In this document: one piece after another, positions 19,572-28,600 of the stretch | How positions within the stretch are numbered: position 1 is the stretch's first letter | Layout of the letters: each line of letters opens with the position of its first letter | Assembly (NCBI GenBank): GCA_963974055.1 | Contig: CAXBCP010000020.1 | Span: 1 to 64,000, forward strand | Direction of reading: 5' to 3' | Origin: CAXBCP01 sp963974055 | GTDB lineage: Bacteria; Pseudomonadota; Alphaproteobacteria; MPNO01; UBA830 | DNA length: 64,000 nt | Program-made: the position numbers and the translations under genes | Notes under the pieces: generated by a model | Told to the model about the DNA's origin: nothing | Database searches by the model: none | The model's input: the letters and a program-made list of their open reading frames with translations, nothing else

Positions 19572-21622
19572 TCGATCCGATCACCTTCGAGGTCGTCAAG
19601 CACCGTCTGTGGCAGATTAACGACGAACAGGGCCTGGCGATCAAGACGATATCGGCGTCGCCCATCGTCGTTGAAGGCAACGATTACAATGTCGGCCTGT
19701 TCACGGAAAATGCGGAGCTTGTCACCGCCGGTATCGGCTCGCTTGTCCATGTGACGACCATGGGCGATGCCGTCGCATCGGTTATCGGCGGTGCGGGCGA
19801 AATTCAGGCCGGCGACGCCTGGATGCTCAACGATCCGTTTCTCGGCGCCCTGCACCAGAACGACGTGGTGGTCGCCAGCCCGCTGATGCGCGACGGCAGG
19901 GTTTTCATGTGGATCGCCAACGTGTTGCATCACCCCGATGTCGGCGGCATCGACGAGGGCAGTTTCTGCATCAACGCCCGCACCCTGGACGACGATCCGC
20001 CGCGCTTTTTCATGAAAATTCTCGACCGCGGCGAGCTGGTGGCGGAATCCGAACGGATTTTCGTGTCCAATTCGCGGCTGCCCGATGCGGTCGCGCTCGA
20101 CCTGCGGGCGCAGATCGGTGCGATCAACGTCGCCACCGCCCGCCTGAACGATCTGCTCGACGACCGCGGCGAAGACATCGTGCGCGATGTGATGCACCAG
20201 TCGATCGATCTTGCCGAACGCCAGGTGCGCGACTTCATCCGCGACATCCCGGACGGATCGTGGACGGGCGAGGCGTGGATGGACGGCGTCCGCGTCGGCG
20301 ACGAACGCATCTGCAGGGTCGCCCTGAAACTGACCTGCGACGGCGACACGCTGCGGTTCGATTACACCGGATCGTCCGATCAGGTCGATGCCGCGGTGAA
20401 CAGCACCATTTCCGCCACGGTCGCGGGCTCCGCCGTTCCGCTCTACAGTTTTCTCTGCCAGGGCGATATCGACTGGAATGACGGGCTGAAACGCTGCATC
20501 GACGTCTTCGCGCCCGAAGGCACGGTCGTTAACGCCACCTATCCGGCACCGGTCAGCATCTCGACCGTCGGTTTCCGCTGGCTGGTGACGGTCGCGGCCA
20601 CCCAGGCGGTCGCCCGCATGTTCAACAGCACCGACAAACACCGGGACAGGGCCTGCCCGTCGTGGAATTCGTCCAGCAACTGCAACAACATATTCGCCAT
20701 GCTGCCGGACGGGCGGCGGACGGGTTCGCTGCTGTCCGATCATCGCGGGTCGGGGGCGGCAGGCCGTTCCTTCGCCGACGGGTTCGACCATGCAGGCACG
20801 GTGACGTCCTATGCCAGCAGCCTCGGCAATGTCGAAGGTGCCGAATGGAAGTTGCCGGTGATGTATCTTTACCGCCGGCAACTGGCGGATTCGGCCGGCG
20901 CCGGCGAATACCGCGGCGGCGTGACCTGCGAAGTCGCCCTGACGCCCTACGGGGTCGATGAACTGACCCTGAAACTCACCAATACCGCCGGGACCGAGCA
21001 GACCAATGCGCACGGTATCGACGGCGGCTATCCGGGTGCCGGGTCGCAATCCTTCATGGTGCGCAATGCCGATATCGATGCGCATCTGACACAGAGCGCC
21101 CGGTTGCTCAAACAGACCGATCTGCGCGGCGATCTGACGTGGTTGCCGTCGAAGGCCGACGAAGTCATCCGCAAGGGAGATATATACGGTTTCTGGGCAG
21201 CCGGCGGCGGCGGGTTCCGCGATCCGCTGCGACGGGTGCCGGCAAAAGTGGCGGAAGACGTCCGGAGCGGCCTGGTTTCCACCGCCGAAGCACGCCGCTC
21301 CTATGGGGTCGTGCTCGATGACGACGGATCGGCCGATGAAGATGCGACGCAAGCGCTGCGCGATCAGCGACGGGCGGAAAAACGCGTCAATGGCCGGAAA
21401 CATGCCGCGGTTCCCGGTCCGGCCTGTACCGCCTGCGGCGCGACCGGGGGCGTCGTTCAGTCGCGCTATCCCCTGTGTCATGCAGGCCCTTGGATCGCAC
21501 GGCGCTATAACGGCGACGGACCCAATTTCGAGTTGCAGGAAACCAGCTGCAGCGCCTGCGGCGCGCTGGTCGACGTATCGGAGGTCCTGAAGAAAACCGC
21601 GGAGACAGGAGCAACCCAATGA
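19568..21622 (+). CDS. Hydantoinase B-type subunit with C-terminal Cys-rich domain
   Basis: 684 aa partner of the preceding HyuA. Residues 1-560 form the HyuB body, with IDPITFEVVKHRLWQINDEQG at the start, MLNDPFLGALHQNDVV, and the DHRGSGAAGRSFADG region. Residues 615-680 are an added domain with paired cysteines (ACTACGATG and SCSACGALVD) plus YPLCH, resembling the zinc-binding acetone-carboxylase-gamma-like domain. The whole may therefore belong to the carboxylase branch of the family rather than to true hydantoinases; that is an inference. It overlaps the next gene by four bases. Confidence 0.92.
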   Translation: MIDPITFEVVKHRLWQINDEQGLAIKTISASPIVVEGNDYNVGLFTENAELVTAGIGSLVHVTTMGDAVASVIGGAGEIQAGDAWMLNDPFLGALHQNDVVVASPLMRDGRVFMWIANVLHHPDVGGIDEGSFCINARTLDDDPPRFFMKILDRGELVAESERIFVSNSRLPDAVALDLRAQIGAINVATARLNDLLDDRGEDIVRDVMHQSIDLAERQVRDFIRDIPDGSWTGEAWMDGVRVGDERICRVALKLTCDGDTLRFDYTGSSDQVDAAVNSTISATVAGSAVPLYSFLCQGDIDWNDGLKRCIDVFAPEGTVVNATYPAPVSISTVGFRWLVTVAATQAVARMFNSTDKHRDRACPSWNSSSNCNNIFAMLPDGRRTGSLLSDHRGSGAAGRSFADGFDHAGTVTSYASSLGNVEGAEWKLPVMYLYRRQLADSAGAGEYRGGVTCEVALTPYGVDELTLKLTNTAGTEQTNAHGIDGGYPGAGSQSFMVRNADIDAHLTQSARLLKQTDLRGDLTWLPSKADEVIRKGDIYGFWAAGGGGFRDPLRRVPAKVAEDVRSGLVSTAEARRSYGVVLDDDGSADEDATQALRDQRRAEKRVNGRKHAAVPGPACTACGATGGVVQSRYPLCHAGPWIARRYNGDGPNFELQETSCSACGALVDVSEVLKKTAETGATQ

Positions 21623-22440
21623 CAATCGAGACTGTGGGCATCGTCGGGCTCGGCAAAATGGGCGGACCGCTTGCGCGGCATCTCGCCGGCGGCGGGTTCC
21701 GGGTGGTCGGGTATGACGTGTCGCCGGCCGCCGTGGCGGCCGTCGCCGATGCGGGGGTGACCCCCGCGGCGACCTGCGCCGAACTGGCGGAGATCTGCGA
21801 TCTTGCCATTGTCGGGGTCGGGTTCGATTCCGAGGTCGAGGACGTCATATTCGGCGATACCGGCCTGATCGCCGGCGCGAAGGACGATATGGTTCTCGCC
21901 GTCGCATCGACCATCGCACCCGGAACGATGAAGAACATCGCGGCCCGCGCCGCCGGGCGGAACGTCACCTGTCTCGATATCCCGATGTGCCGCGGCGAAC
22001 AATCGGCAATCGACGGCGAATTGCTGCTGATGGGCGGCGGCGACAAGGCCGCGTTCGATCGTTGCCGGCCCGCCTTCGCAACCTTCGCCAGGGATATCTA
22101 TTACCTTGGTGAACTGGGCGCCGGACAGGTCGGCAAAATGGTCAATAACCTGATCCTGTGGTCGTGTATTTCCGCCAATCACGAGGGCATGGCCCTGGCC
22201 GGGGCGCTGGCGGTAGATACCGAAACCCTGCGCGACGCCCTGCTCGATTCCAGCGCCCGTAACTGGGCCATGGAGGTTCGGGCGGAAACCTGGGAGCTGC
22301 CGTGGGCGGAAAAAGACATGTCCATCGTCCTGAAGGAAGCCGATACCGCGCGTCTGAGCCTGCCGCTTTGCGGCTCGGTCAAGGAAGTGATAAAAGGCAT
22401 CAAGATCAATCTCGGCCAGGGAATGCCCAAGGAACGCTGA
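21619..22440 (+). CDS. 3-hydroxyisobutyrate dehydrogenase-like NAD(P)-dependent oxidoreductase
   Basis: 273 aa beta-hydroxyacid dehydrogenase family member. It has the Rossmann motif GLGKMGGPLARHLAGGG, an Asp at the end of the second strand (GYDVSP, NAD preference), the substrate-loop segment DIPMCRGEQSAIDGELLLMGGG in place of the usual DAPVSGG, and the catalytic-lysine segment GAGQVGKMVNNLILW. It would oxidise a 3-hydroxyacid or reduce a semialdehyde. The four-base overlap with HyuB puts it in the same operon and suggests it handles a product of that complex. Confidence 0.92.
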   Translation: MTIETVGIVGLGKMGGPLARHLAGGGFRVVGYDVSPAAVAAVADAGVTPAATCAELAEICDLAIVGVGFDSEVEDVIFGDTGLIAGAKDDMVLAVASTIAPGTMKNIAARAAGRNVTCLDIPMCRGEQSAIDGELLLMGGGDKAAFDRCRPAFATFARDIYYLGELGAGQVGKMVNNLILWSCISANHEGMALAGALAVDTETLRDALLDSSARNWAMEVRAETWELPWAEKDMSIVLKEADTARLSLPLCGSVKEVIKGIKINLGQGMPKER

Positions 22441-22477
22441 TTTCTGGGAGCTGACGGCCAAAATTCGGGAAAATCAC

Positions 22478-22936
22478 ATGGCACAGAATATCTGGTCCGT
22501 CTATCTGTCGGGCGAAATCCATTCAGACTGGCGCGAACGGATTCAGGACGGCGCGGCGAAAGCCAACCTGCCGGTCGAATTCAACAGCCCCGTCACCCAC
22601 CACGAATCCAGCGACGATTGCGGCGTCGAAATTCTCGGCGCGGAAGGCAACGATTTCTGGAAGGATCACAAGGGCGCGAAGATGAATGCCATCCGCACGC
22701 GCACGCTGATCGAACAATCCGACATCGTCGTCGTGCGCTTCGGCGAAAAATACAAACAGTGGAACGCGGCATTCGACGCCGGGTTCGCTGCCGCGCTCGG
22801 CAAGCCCATGATTACCGTGCATTCGGAAGACCACACCCACGCCCTGAAGGAAGTCGATGCCGCCGCGCTGGCGGTAACCGAGACCCCGGAACAGGTCGTG
22901 CGCATTTTAAACTATGTCATTGAAGGGAAACTTTAA
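22478..22936 (+). CDS. YtoQ-family protein
   Basis: 152 aa, matching the YtoQ family of unknown function, which resembles nucleoside 2-deoxyribosyltransferase folds. Recognisable features are the N-terminal VYLSGEIHSDWRERI, NSPVTHHESSDDCG, and the central SDIVVVRFGEKYKQWNAAFDAGFAAALGKPMITVH, which matches the conserved DIVVV...WN-x-A-x-DAG pattern. No signal peptide. It sits between the dehydrogenase and a cupin gene, with only two bases to the latter, so it belongs to the same transcript. What it cleaves here is unknown. Confidence 0.85.
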   Translation: MAQNIWSVYLSGEIHSDWRERIQDGAAKANLPVEFNSPVTHHESSDDCGVEILGAEGNDFWKDHKGAKMNAIRTRTLIEQSDIVVVRFGEKYKQWNAAFDAGFAAALGKPMITVHSEDHTHALKEVDAAALAVTETPEQVVRILNYVIEGKL

Positions 22937-22938
22937 AA

Positions 22939-23475
22939 ATGGACGTCAGAAGAATCGTCACGGGACATGACGACAGCGGCAAGGCCATCGTGGTATCGGA
23001 CGGCCCGACGCCGAACGTACTGAGACCGGACAACCGGCCCGGCGTCGAAATCCACAATCTGTGGGTGCTCGACGAATCCCCGGCCAAGGTCCATGGACCG
23101 GAAGAATCCGTCGACCGCCAGATCGGCCTTTTGCCGCCCAAGAACGGATCGGTCTTCCGGGTGATCAAGTTCCCCCCGGAAAAGGACTGGATCGACAATG
23201 TCGACCGCGACGCCGCGAAGAAAAGCTTTGCCTCCATCGGTGCCGAAGGCGCTTCCGACCAGGGCGAACCGCCGCATCCGCTGATGCATAAAACGGAAAC
23301 GGTCGATTATGCGATCTGCCTGCAGGGCGAGATTTATCTCGTCCTCGACGATTCCGAAGTGCTGATGAAAGCGGGTGATACCTGCATCCAGCGCGGCACC
23401 AATCATGCCTGGTCGAACCGCAGCGATGCCGATTGCCACATGATGTTCTCACTGGTCGACGGCACTTTCGACTGA
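22939..23475 (+). CDS. Single-domain cupin protein
   Basis: 178 aa. The C-terminal half (about residues 95-170) is a cupin barrel: MHKTETVDYAICLQGEIYLVLDDSEVLMKAGDTCIQRGTNHAWSN, with metal-ligand candidates His, Glu and the later His. The N-terminal half begins TGHDDSGKAIVVSDG, common in a cupin group found in aromatic and amide catabolic clusters. It may be a metal-dependent isomerase, dioxygenase or a sensor; the sequence does not decide. It follows YtoQ by two bases, with GAAGGGAAAC as ribosome site. Confidence 0.87.
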   Translation: MDVRRIVTGHDDSGKAIVVSDGPTPNVLRPDNRPGVEIHNLWVLDESPAKVHGPEESVDRQIGLLPPKNGSVFRVIKFPPEKDWIDNVDRDAAKKSFASIGAEGASDQGEPPHPLMHKTETVDYAICLQGEIYLVLDDSEVLMKAGDTCIQRGTNHAWSNRSDADCHMMFSLVDGTFD

Positions 23476-23515
23476 TCCCCCCGACGGGGATACCCGCGCA
23501 AGGACGGGAACACGA

Positions 23516-25387
23516 ATGAACCAGGGAAAAGGTCGCGACGACAGCGGCATTTCGGCCGCGGATGCGGAAGAAGAAGGCGTAAAGCCCGCTGCGGAGCCCC
23601 CCGTGGAGACTCCCAAGGGGCCGCCCCCTGGCCATACGCTTGAAGACCACGAATACGGGGACGTGTTTTTTCATGAACACGGCCCCGATGCGGATCACGA
23701 CCATGACGCGGATTTCGACGGCCCTCTTGAAGAAAACCCCCTGTGGATCGCCGACAATGTCCGTCTGACCAGCGTCGGGATCGATGTCGGCTCGTCCGGC
23801 ACCCAGGTCATCTTTTCGCGGCTGCACCTGCGGCGTCTCGCGGAGGACATGTCGAGCCGCTACTACGTCGTCAACCGCGAGACGCTGTTCCAGTCGCCTG
23901 TTGCCCTGACCCCCTATGAAAGCGAGACCCGGATTTCCGACGAAAAGCTCGGGAAAATTCTGGACGATGCCTACGAGGCGGCAGGCCTCAGCCCCGACGA
24001 CATCGATGCCGGCGCCGTGATCCTGACCGGCGAAGCCCTGCGGCGGGAGAATTCCCAGGCGATCGCGGCAACTGTGTCGCAGAAAGGCGGCGATTTTGTC
24101 TGCGCGACCGCCGGCCATCATATGGAAAGCATGCTGGCGGCATTCGGATCGGGCGCGGCCAAGGCGTCGCAAAACGGCGACAAGCGTATCCTGAACGTCG
24201 ATATCGGCGGCGGAACGGCAAAACTGGCGATCCTCGAAGACGGCCAGGTCAAGGTAACAGCCGCCGTTCATATCGGCGGGCGCCTGCAGGTTGTCGATGA
24301 ATACGGCGCGATCGTCAGGCTCGACCCGGCCGGCCGTACACATGCGGCCCGCGCCGGTTTCGACTGGTCCGTGGGCGACAAGGTCCTATCCGAAGACCTG
24401 GATCGGGTAGCGGACGGCATGGCAGCAACCCTCATCGATGCGCTCGTAATGCGGCCGCTTCCACAGGACCTTGAAAATTTCTATCTGACCGATCCTATCC
24501 TCGACTGGGGCCATATTGACGGTGTGATGTTCTCGGGCGGGGTGGCCGAATACGTTTATGACCGCGAAGAACGCGATTTCGGCGACATGGGCAAACGCCT
24601 GGGCCACGCCATTGCGCGCCGGCTGTCGGCCGGCGGATTGCCCTGGGACCTGCTGCCCGCCGGCGAATGCATCCGGGCGACCGCCCTTGGCGCATCCGAA
24701 TATTCGGTACAGTTGTCGGGCAACACCTGCTTCATATCCGATCACGCCGAACTGCTGCCACGCCGGAACTTGCAGGTCATCCAGCCGCCCTATGAATGCC
24801 CGGAAGAGATCGTCGCCGAAGATGTCGCGAAGGCCGTCAAAGCCCACCGCCGGGCCTTCGAAGTGGACAGCGACGACCGGGATATTGCGCTGTCGTTCCA
24901 CTGGCGGGGCAGTCCCGCATACGAACGCATGCACGCCTTCGCGCAGGGGCTGGCGCTTGGCCTGGACGACATGATCGCCGCGGGCAAACCGTTATTCATC
25001 GTCCTCGACGGCGATATCGCACAGTCGCTCGGACATATCCTCAAGGACGAACTGGAATTGCCGGTCGGCGTGCTGGTGATCGACGGAGTGGTGCTCTGGG
25101 ATTTCGACTATATCGACCTGGGCAAGATCCGGCTGCCGTCGCGAACCGTGCCGGTGACGATCAAATCGCTGGTGTTTTCCGACGATCCGCGTTCGGGCCA
25201 GCGGCTGGATCACGAACACGGCGAAGCGCACACGCATACCCATGACCATGGCGGCGGGCATCATCACCATCATCACGGAGACCACGGTCACGGTCACGGT
25301 CACGGTCACAACCACGATCACAGCCACGATCATGCCCACGATCATGACGCGGCAGCATCGCACGGAACCGGTCGCGACAAGCCCTAG
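23516..25387 (+). CDS. EutA-like ammonia-lyase reactivating factor with His-rich ends
   Basis: 623 aa. Residues 75-560 match EutA, the actin-fold ATPase that swaps damaged cobalamin out of ethanolamine ammonia-lyase: TSVGIDVGSSGTQVIFSRL, VILTGEALRRENSQAIA, LNVDIGGGTAKLAI and MFSGGVAEYVY are clear. Unusual are two histidine-rich extensions, a His/Asp stretch near residues 40-65 and a C-terminal tail of about 50 residues that is mostly His alternating with Gly and Asp. These look like metal-binding sequences (Ni, Zn or Co) and are not typical of EutA. No eutB or eutC lies in the window. The gene sits between two cupin genes, so its client may be another enzyme of this cluster. Confidence 0.88.
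   Translation: MNQGKGRDDSGISAADAEEEGVKPAAEPPVETPKGPPPGHTLEDHEYGDVFFHEHGPDADHDHDADFDGPLEENPLWIADNVRLTSVGIDVGSSGTQVIFSRLHLRRLAEDMSSRYYVVNRETLFQSPVALTPYESETRISDEKLGKILDDAYEAAGLSPDDIDAGAVILTGEALRRENSQAIAATVSQKGGDFVCATAGHHMESMLAAFGSGAAKASQNGDKRILNVDIGGGTAKLAILEDGQVKVTAAVHIGGRLQVVDEYGAIVRLDPAGRTHAARAGFDWSVGDKVLSEDLDRVADGMAATLIDALVMRPLPQDLENFYLTDPILDWGHIDGVMFSGGVAEYVYDREERDFGDMGKRLGHAIARRLSAGGLPWDLLPAGECIRATALGASEYSVQLSGNTCFISDHAELLPRRNLQVIQPPYECPEEIVAEDVAKAVKAHRRAFEVDSDDRDIALSFHWRGSPAYERMHAFAQGLALGLDDMIAAGKPLFIVLDGDIAQSLGHILKDELELPVGVLVIDGVVLWDFDYIDLGKIRLPSRTVPVTIKSLVFSDDPRSGQRLDHEHGEAHTHTHDHGGGHHHHHHGDHGHGHGHGHNHDHSHDHAHDHDAAASHGTGRDKP
25283..25309 (+). repeat. Hexamer repeat (CACGGT)x4.5 in the EutA-like gene
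   Basis: Four full copies plus half a copy of CACGGT encode alternating His-Gly in the C-terminal tail. Loss or gain of a unit would keep the reading frame, so tail length could vary between strains. Confidence 0.85.
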
Positions 25388-25526
25388 ACGGGGTCCGGCA
25401 ACACTGTCTGCGCTGCCGCCGGCCTTGGCAGCGGCGGCCAGAAGAGTATAAAAGCGGGTCAGAGACCGGCGGCCCGATTGGCGCCGTCGACGGCAAACCA
25501 GGAAGAATGAAGAATAGAGGAATGCA

Positions 25527-26669
25527 ATGTCAGATAACGGCAGCCAGACCGGCACAGTAGTTTCCGATGAAATGGCGAAGAAATTCGCCTCCGAGAAGGA
25601 TACGCCGTATGTCCGATGGGTACGGGGCGAAGGTCTGGACATCATAGATTCGATCTATGTGAAGAACCTGTACACGGTCGAGCTGAAACCGTGGGCCCGG
25701 CGCGAAGGCCACGGGGTTTACCTCAACCACGATGCATCGCGGACGTCGAACGACTGCTATGTCTGCGAGATCGACCCGGGCAAGAAACTGGCGCCGCAGC
25801 GCATGCTGTTCGAAGAAATGATCATGATCCTGTCGGGACGCGGCTCAACCAGCGTATGGAACGACAAGGGCGACCGCATTACCTTCGAATGGGGGCCGGG
25901 CGCGCTGTTTGCGATCCCGCTGAACTGCTGGCACCAGCATTTCAACGCATCGGGCAAAGACCCGGCGCGCTTCGTCGCCGTCACCAACGCGCCGCCGATG
26001 ATCAACGTGTATGAGGACCCCGAATTCGTCTTCAACACCGCATTCGATTTCAAGGGCCGCTTTAACGGAGAGCCCGACTATTTCGCGGCAAAGGACGAAA
26101 CCGACGGCTTCAAACTGGTTACGAATTTCGTGCCCGATGCCGTCAACCTGCCGCTGATCACCGCGAAGGAACGCGGCGCGGGCGGCGGCCATATCCGGTT
26201 CAACTTCGCGAAGAGCTCTATGAACGCGCATATTTCGCAGTTCCCGATCGGCACCTACAAAAAGGGGCACCGGCACGGGCCGGGGGCGCATGTCATCATC
26301 CTGTCCGGAGAGGGATATTCGCTGATGTGGCCGGAAGGCGAAGAACCCCGCTACTATCCGTGGGAGGTCGGCACCATGATCGTGCCTCCTAACATGTGGT
26401 GGCACCAGCACTTCAACACCGGCACCACGCCGGCGCGCTACCTCGCCTTCAAGTACGAAGGCGTTGCCGTGCGTAATTCGCAGGGCGTGCCGAAAGCCTG
26501 GATATCGGCGCGGATCGGCGGCGACCAGATCGATTATGCGGACGAAAGCGAAGCGGTCCGGTCGCAGTTTGCGGCAGCGCTGGCCGAAAACGACCTGTCG
26601 ACGAACATGGATCAGTTCTATGAGGCCGAAGTCCCCGACCTGCCGCCGAAGCCGGTCGCGGCGGAATAG
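25527..26669 (+). CDS. Bicupin protein, 'ethanolamine ammonia-lyase activating protein' type
   Basis: 380 aa with two cupin barrels. The first covers about residues 75-165 (MLFEEMIMILSGRGSTSVW... PLNCWHQHFN) and the second about 225-325 (KKGHRHGPGAHVIILSGEGYSLMWP... PPNMWWHQHFN), each with His/Glu metal-ligand candidates. Related proteins are often named ethanolamine ammonia-lyase activating proteins because of their link with EutA, but they also resemble gentisate-dioxygenase-like bicupins. An iron-dependent dioxygenase role is therefore equally possible. It follows the EutA-like gene by about 140 bases and ends at a strong terminator. Confidence 0.87.
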   Translation: MSDNGSQTGTVVSDEMAKKFASEKDTPYVRWVRGEGLDIIDSIYVKNLYTVELKPWARREGHGVYLNHDASRTSNDCYVCEIDPGKKLAPQRMLFEEMIMILSGRGSTSVWNDKGDRITFEWGPGALFAIPLNCWHQHFNASGKDPARFVAVTNAPPMINVYEDPEFVFNTAFDFKGRFNGEPDYFAAKDETDGFKLVTNFVPDAVNLPLITAKERGAGGGHIRFNFAKSSMNAHISQFPIGTYKKGHRHGPGAHVIILSGEGYSLMWPEGEEPRYYPWEVGTMIVPPNMWWHQHFNTGTTPARYLAFKYEGVAVRNSQGVPKAWISARIGGDQIDYADESEAVRSQFAAALAENDLSTNMDQFYEAEVPDLPPKPVAAE

Positions 26670-26698
26670 CCAGCGGGCCGACGCCCGATTTCGCATTT

Positions 26699-26730
26699 GA
26701 AAGGGCCTTTCCGACTGAAAGGCCCTTTTC
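26699..26730. terminator. Bidirectional rho-independent terminator after the bicupin gene
   Basis: Perfect 12-base arms (AAAGGGCCTTTC and GAAAGGCCCTTT) around a five-base loop, followed by a T-rich run. It separates the catabolic operon from the convergent lipoprotein gene, whose stop codon touches its right edge. Confidence 0.9.
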
Positions 26731-26966
26731 TATTTTCTTTCCAGTTCGTGGATGACGTGGCCCGCCGTTGTCCCCACCGCACCGCCCAAAGCCGCGCCGC
26801 AGGCCACGCATCCGCCTGTAATGACGGTAACCGTTGCCCCGGCCGCCGCACCGATCGCGCCGCCGCTGAGCATCCGCTGGGTCTGGCGGTCCATGTTCTG
26901 GCACCCGCCGAGCACCAGCACACCCACCAGAAGAAGCGGAATCGCATTTTGCACGCGCACAGACAA
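26730..26966 (-). CDS. Small Gly-zipper lipoprotein
   Basis: About 78 aa, with a lipoprotein signal peptide ending in the lipobox LVLGGC followed by QNMDRQTQRMLSGGAIGAAAGATVTVITGGCVACGAALGGAVGTTAGH. The Gly/Ala-spaced segment is a glycine-zipper membrane element like those of OsmB or the 17 kDa antigen family, so an envelope location is likely. Start choice: the frame has an ATG at 26978, but GGAGG lies just inside that frame, five bases before a TTG at 26966. I prefer the TTG, which also gives a more normal signal peptide. Two internal Cys residues (GGCVACG) are unusual for the group. Confidence 0.75.
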   Translation of the reverse strand: MSVRVQNAIPLLLVGVLVLGGCQNMDRQTQRMLSGGAIGAAAGATVTVITGGCVACGAALGGAVGTTAGHVIHELERK

Positions 26967-27175
26967 TACTGCCTCCATAAGCCATTGATATCGTTTAGAA
27001 CCCTAGCGAACCTGGGACATGCCGCGTGTGTCAATTTTAGGACCTGAACCCTGCCGGTACCCGGGCGGACTTACACCCACAAACCGCCGGTTTCCCCCGA
27101 AAATTCAATATTAACAATACCTTCTTATTCATCCGCTATGGTTAATCGCTGAATTTCCGCCCTTCAGGATTAAAC

Positions 27176-28600
27176 GTGCATCCGATGACTTTCGATTACG
27201 ATCTCATCTGCATCGGCAGTGGACCGGCCGGCCAGCGCGGCGCGGTCCAGGCCGCCAAACTCGGCAAACGGGTCGCGATTGTCGAAAAGCAACGCGCCGT
27301 GGGCGGCGTCTGCCTGCACACCGGCACGATCCCGAGCAAGACGTTCCGCGAAGCCGTGTTGTCCTTCGCCAATATCGCCAACGGACTTTCGAACGGCGTC
27401 TCGCCGGAAGAGCACCCGCCGGCCAGAGCATCGCGCGCAAAGCCCTGCGCCCAGGACCTGTTCGGCCGCGTCGAGACCATCGTCGACCGCGAAATCACGG
27501 TGCAGGACGATCAGCTTTCACGCAACGATATCGACGTCATCGTGGGTACGGCCTCCTTCGCCGACCCGCATACGTTGCGCATAGAGACGCCGGACGGTCT
27601 CCGCACCGTGACCTGCGAAAACATCCTCATCTCGGTCGGCACCCGGCCGTCGCCGCCGCGCGACTTTGCCATCGACGGCCAGTTCGTCATCAACAGCGAC
27701 GAGATATTCAACGTCCGCGAAATTCCGCGCAGCGTCGTCGTTATCGGCTGCGGCGTTATCGGCATCGAATACGCGTCCATGTTCGCGGCGCTCGGCGTCA
27801 ACGTTACCGTGGTCGACGGGCGCAAGCGCCCGCTCGAATTCCTCGACAGCGAGATCATCGACGAACTGGTTCACCAGATGCGCGACAAGGGCGTTCTGTT
27901 CCGCCTCGGCGAGACCGTCGAAGGCGTCGACGTCAAGCACAACGGCCGCAGTACCGTCGTGGTATCCCTCGCATCCGGCAAGCGGCTTGCCGCGGACCTC
28001 GCCCTGGTCTGCGCCGGCCGTGTGGGTGCGACCGACAAGCTGAACCTGGAGGCGGCGGAACTGGAAGCCGACGAGCGCGGCCGGCTGATCGTCGATGAAA
28101 ATTTCAGGACGGCGCAACCGCACATCTTTGCCGCCGGCGATGTGATCGGCTATCCGAGCCTGGCCGCGACGTCATCTGAACAGGGCCGGCTCGCCGTGTG
28201 CGCCGCATTCGGTGTCAACGCAAAACCGATGTCGAAGCATTTTCCGATCGGGGTCTATTCGGTTCCCGAGGTGTCAATGGTCGGCGCGCCCGAACATGAA
28301 CTGACGGAAAAGAAGATTCCCTACGAAACCGGGGTGGCGCGATTCCGCGAAATCGCCCGCGGCCATATTCTCGGCGACAATACCGGGTTTCTGAAGCTGA
28401 ACATCCACCGTGACGACCGGCGCGTTCTCGGGGTCCATGCCATCGGTACCGGCGCGACGGAACTGATCCATATCGGACAATGCGTCTACGCGATGGGGGG
28501 CGGCCTGGACTATTTCCTGGAAACCGTTTTCAACTATCCGACCCTGGCAGAGTGTTACAAGGTCGCCGCGCTCGACGCCCATAACAAGCTATTGCTGTAA
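27176..28600 (+). CDS. sthA: Soluble pyridine nucleotide transhydrogenase (Si-specific)
   Basis: 474 aa flavoprotein that equilibrates NADPH and NAD pools. FAD motif IGSGPAGQRGAVQAAKLGKRVAIVEK is at residue 12; the active-site segment GGVCLHTGTIPSKTFREAV keeps only one cysteine, as in SthA, rather than the disulfide pair of lipoamide dehydrogenase. A second nucleotide motif IGCGVIGIEYASMFAALG lies near 200 and the C-terminal dimerisation domain is complete. GTG 27176 has AGGAT at a good distance; ATG 27185 is the alternative. Its 3' end overlaps the convergent solute-binding gene by 12 bases. Confidence 0.94.
   Translation: MHPMTFDYDLICIGSGPAGQRGAVQAAKLGKRVAIVEKQRAVGGVCLHTGTIPSKTFREAVLSFANIANGLSNGVSPEEHPPARASRAKPCAQDLFGRVETIVDREITVQDDQLSRNDIDVIVGTASFADPHTLRIETPDGLRTVTCENILISVGTRPSPPRDFAIDGQFVINSDEIFNVREIPRSVVVIGCGVIGIEYASMFAALGVNVTVVDGRKRPLEFLDSEIIDELVHQMRDKGVLFRLGETVEGVDVKHNGRSTVVVSLASGKRLAADLALVCAGRVGATDKLNLEAAELEADERGRLIVDENFRTAQPHIFAAGDVIGYPSLAATSSEQGRLAVCAAFGVNAKPMSKHFPIGVYSVPEVSMVGAPEHELTEKKIPYETGVARFREIARGHILGDNTGFLKLNIHRDDRRVLGVHAIGTGATELIHIGQCVYAMGGGLDYFLETVFNYPTLAECYKVAALDAHNKLLL

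Noticed and set aside
17229..21625. Two very long minus-strand frames opposite SDR, HyuA and HyuB
   Set aside because: GC-rich third positions remove stop codons on the opposite strand. The plus-strand proteins are clearly recognised families.
25207..25365. CRISPR-like short repeats
   Set aside because: These are in-frame His-rich codons inside the EutA-like gene, with no spacers of regular length.
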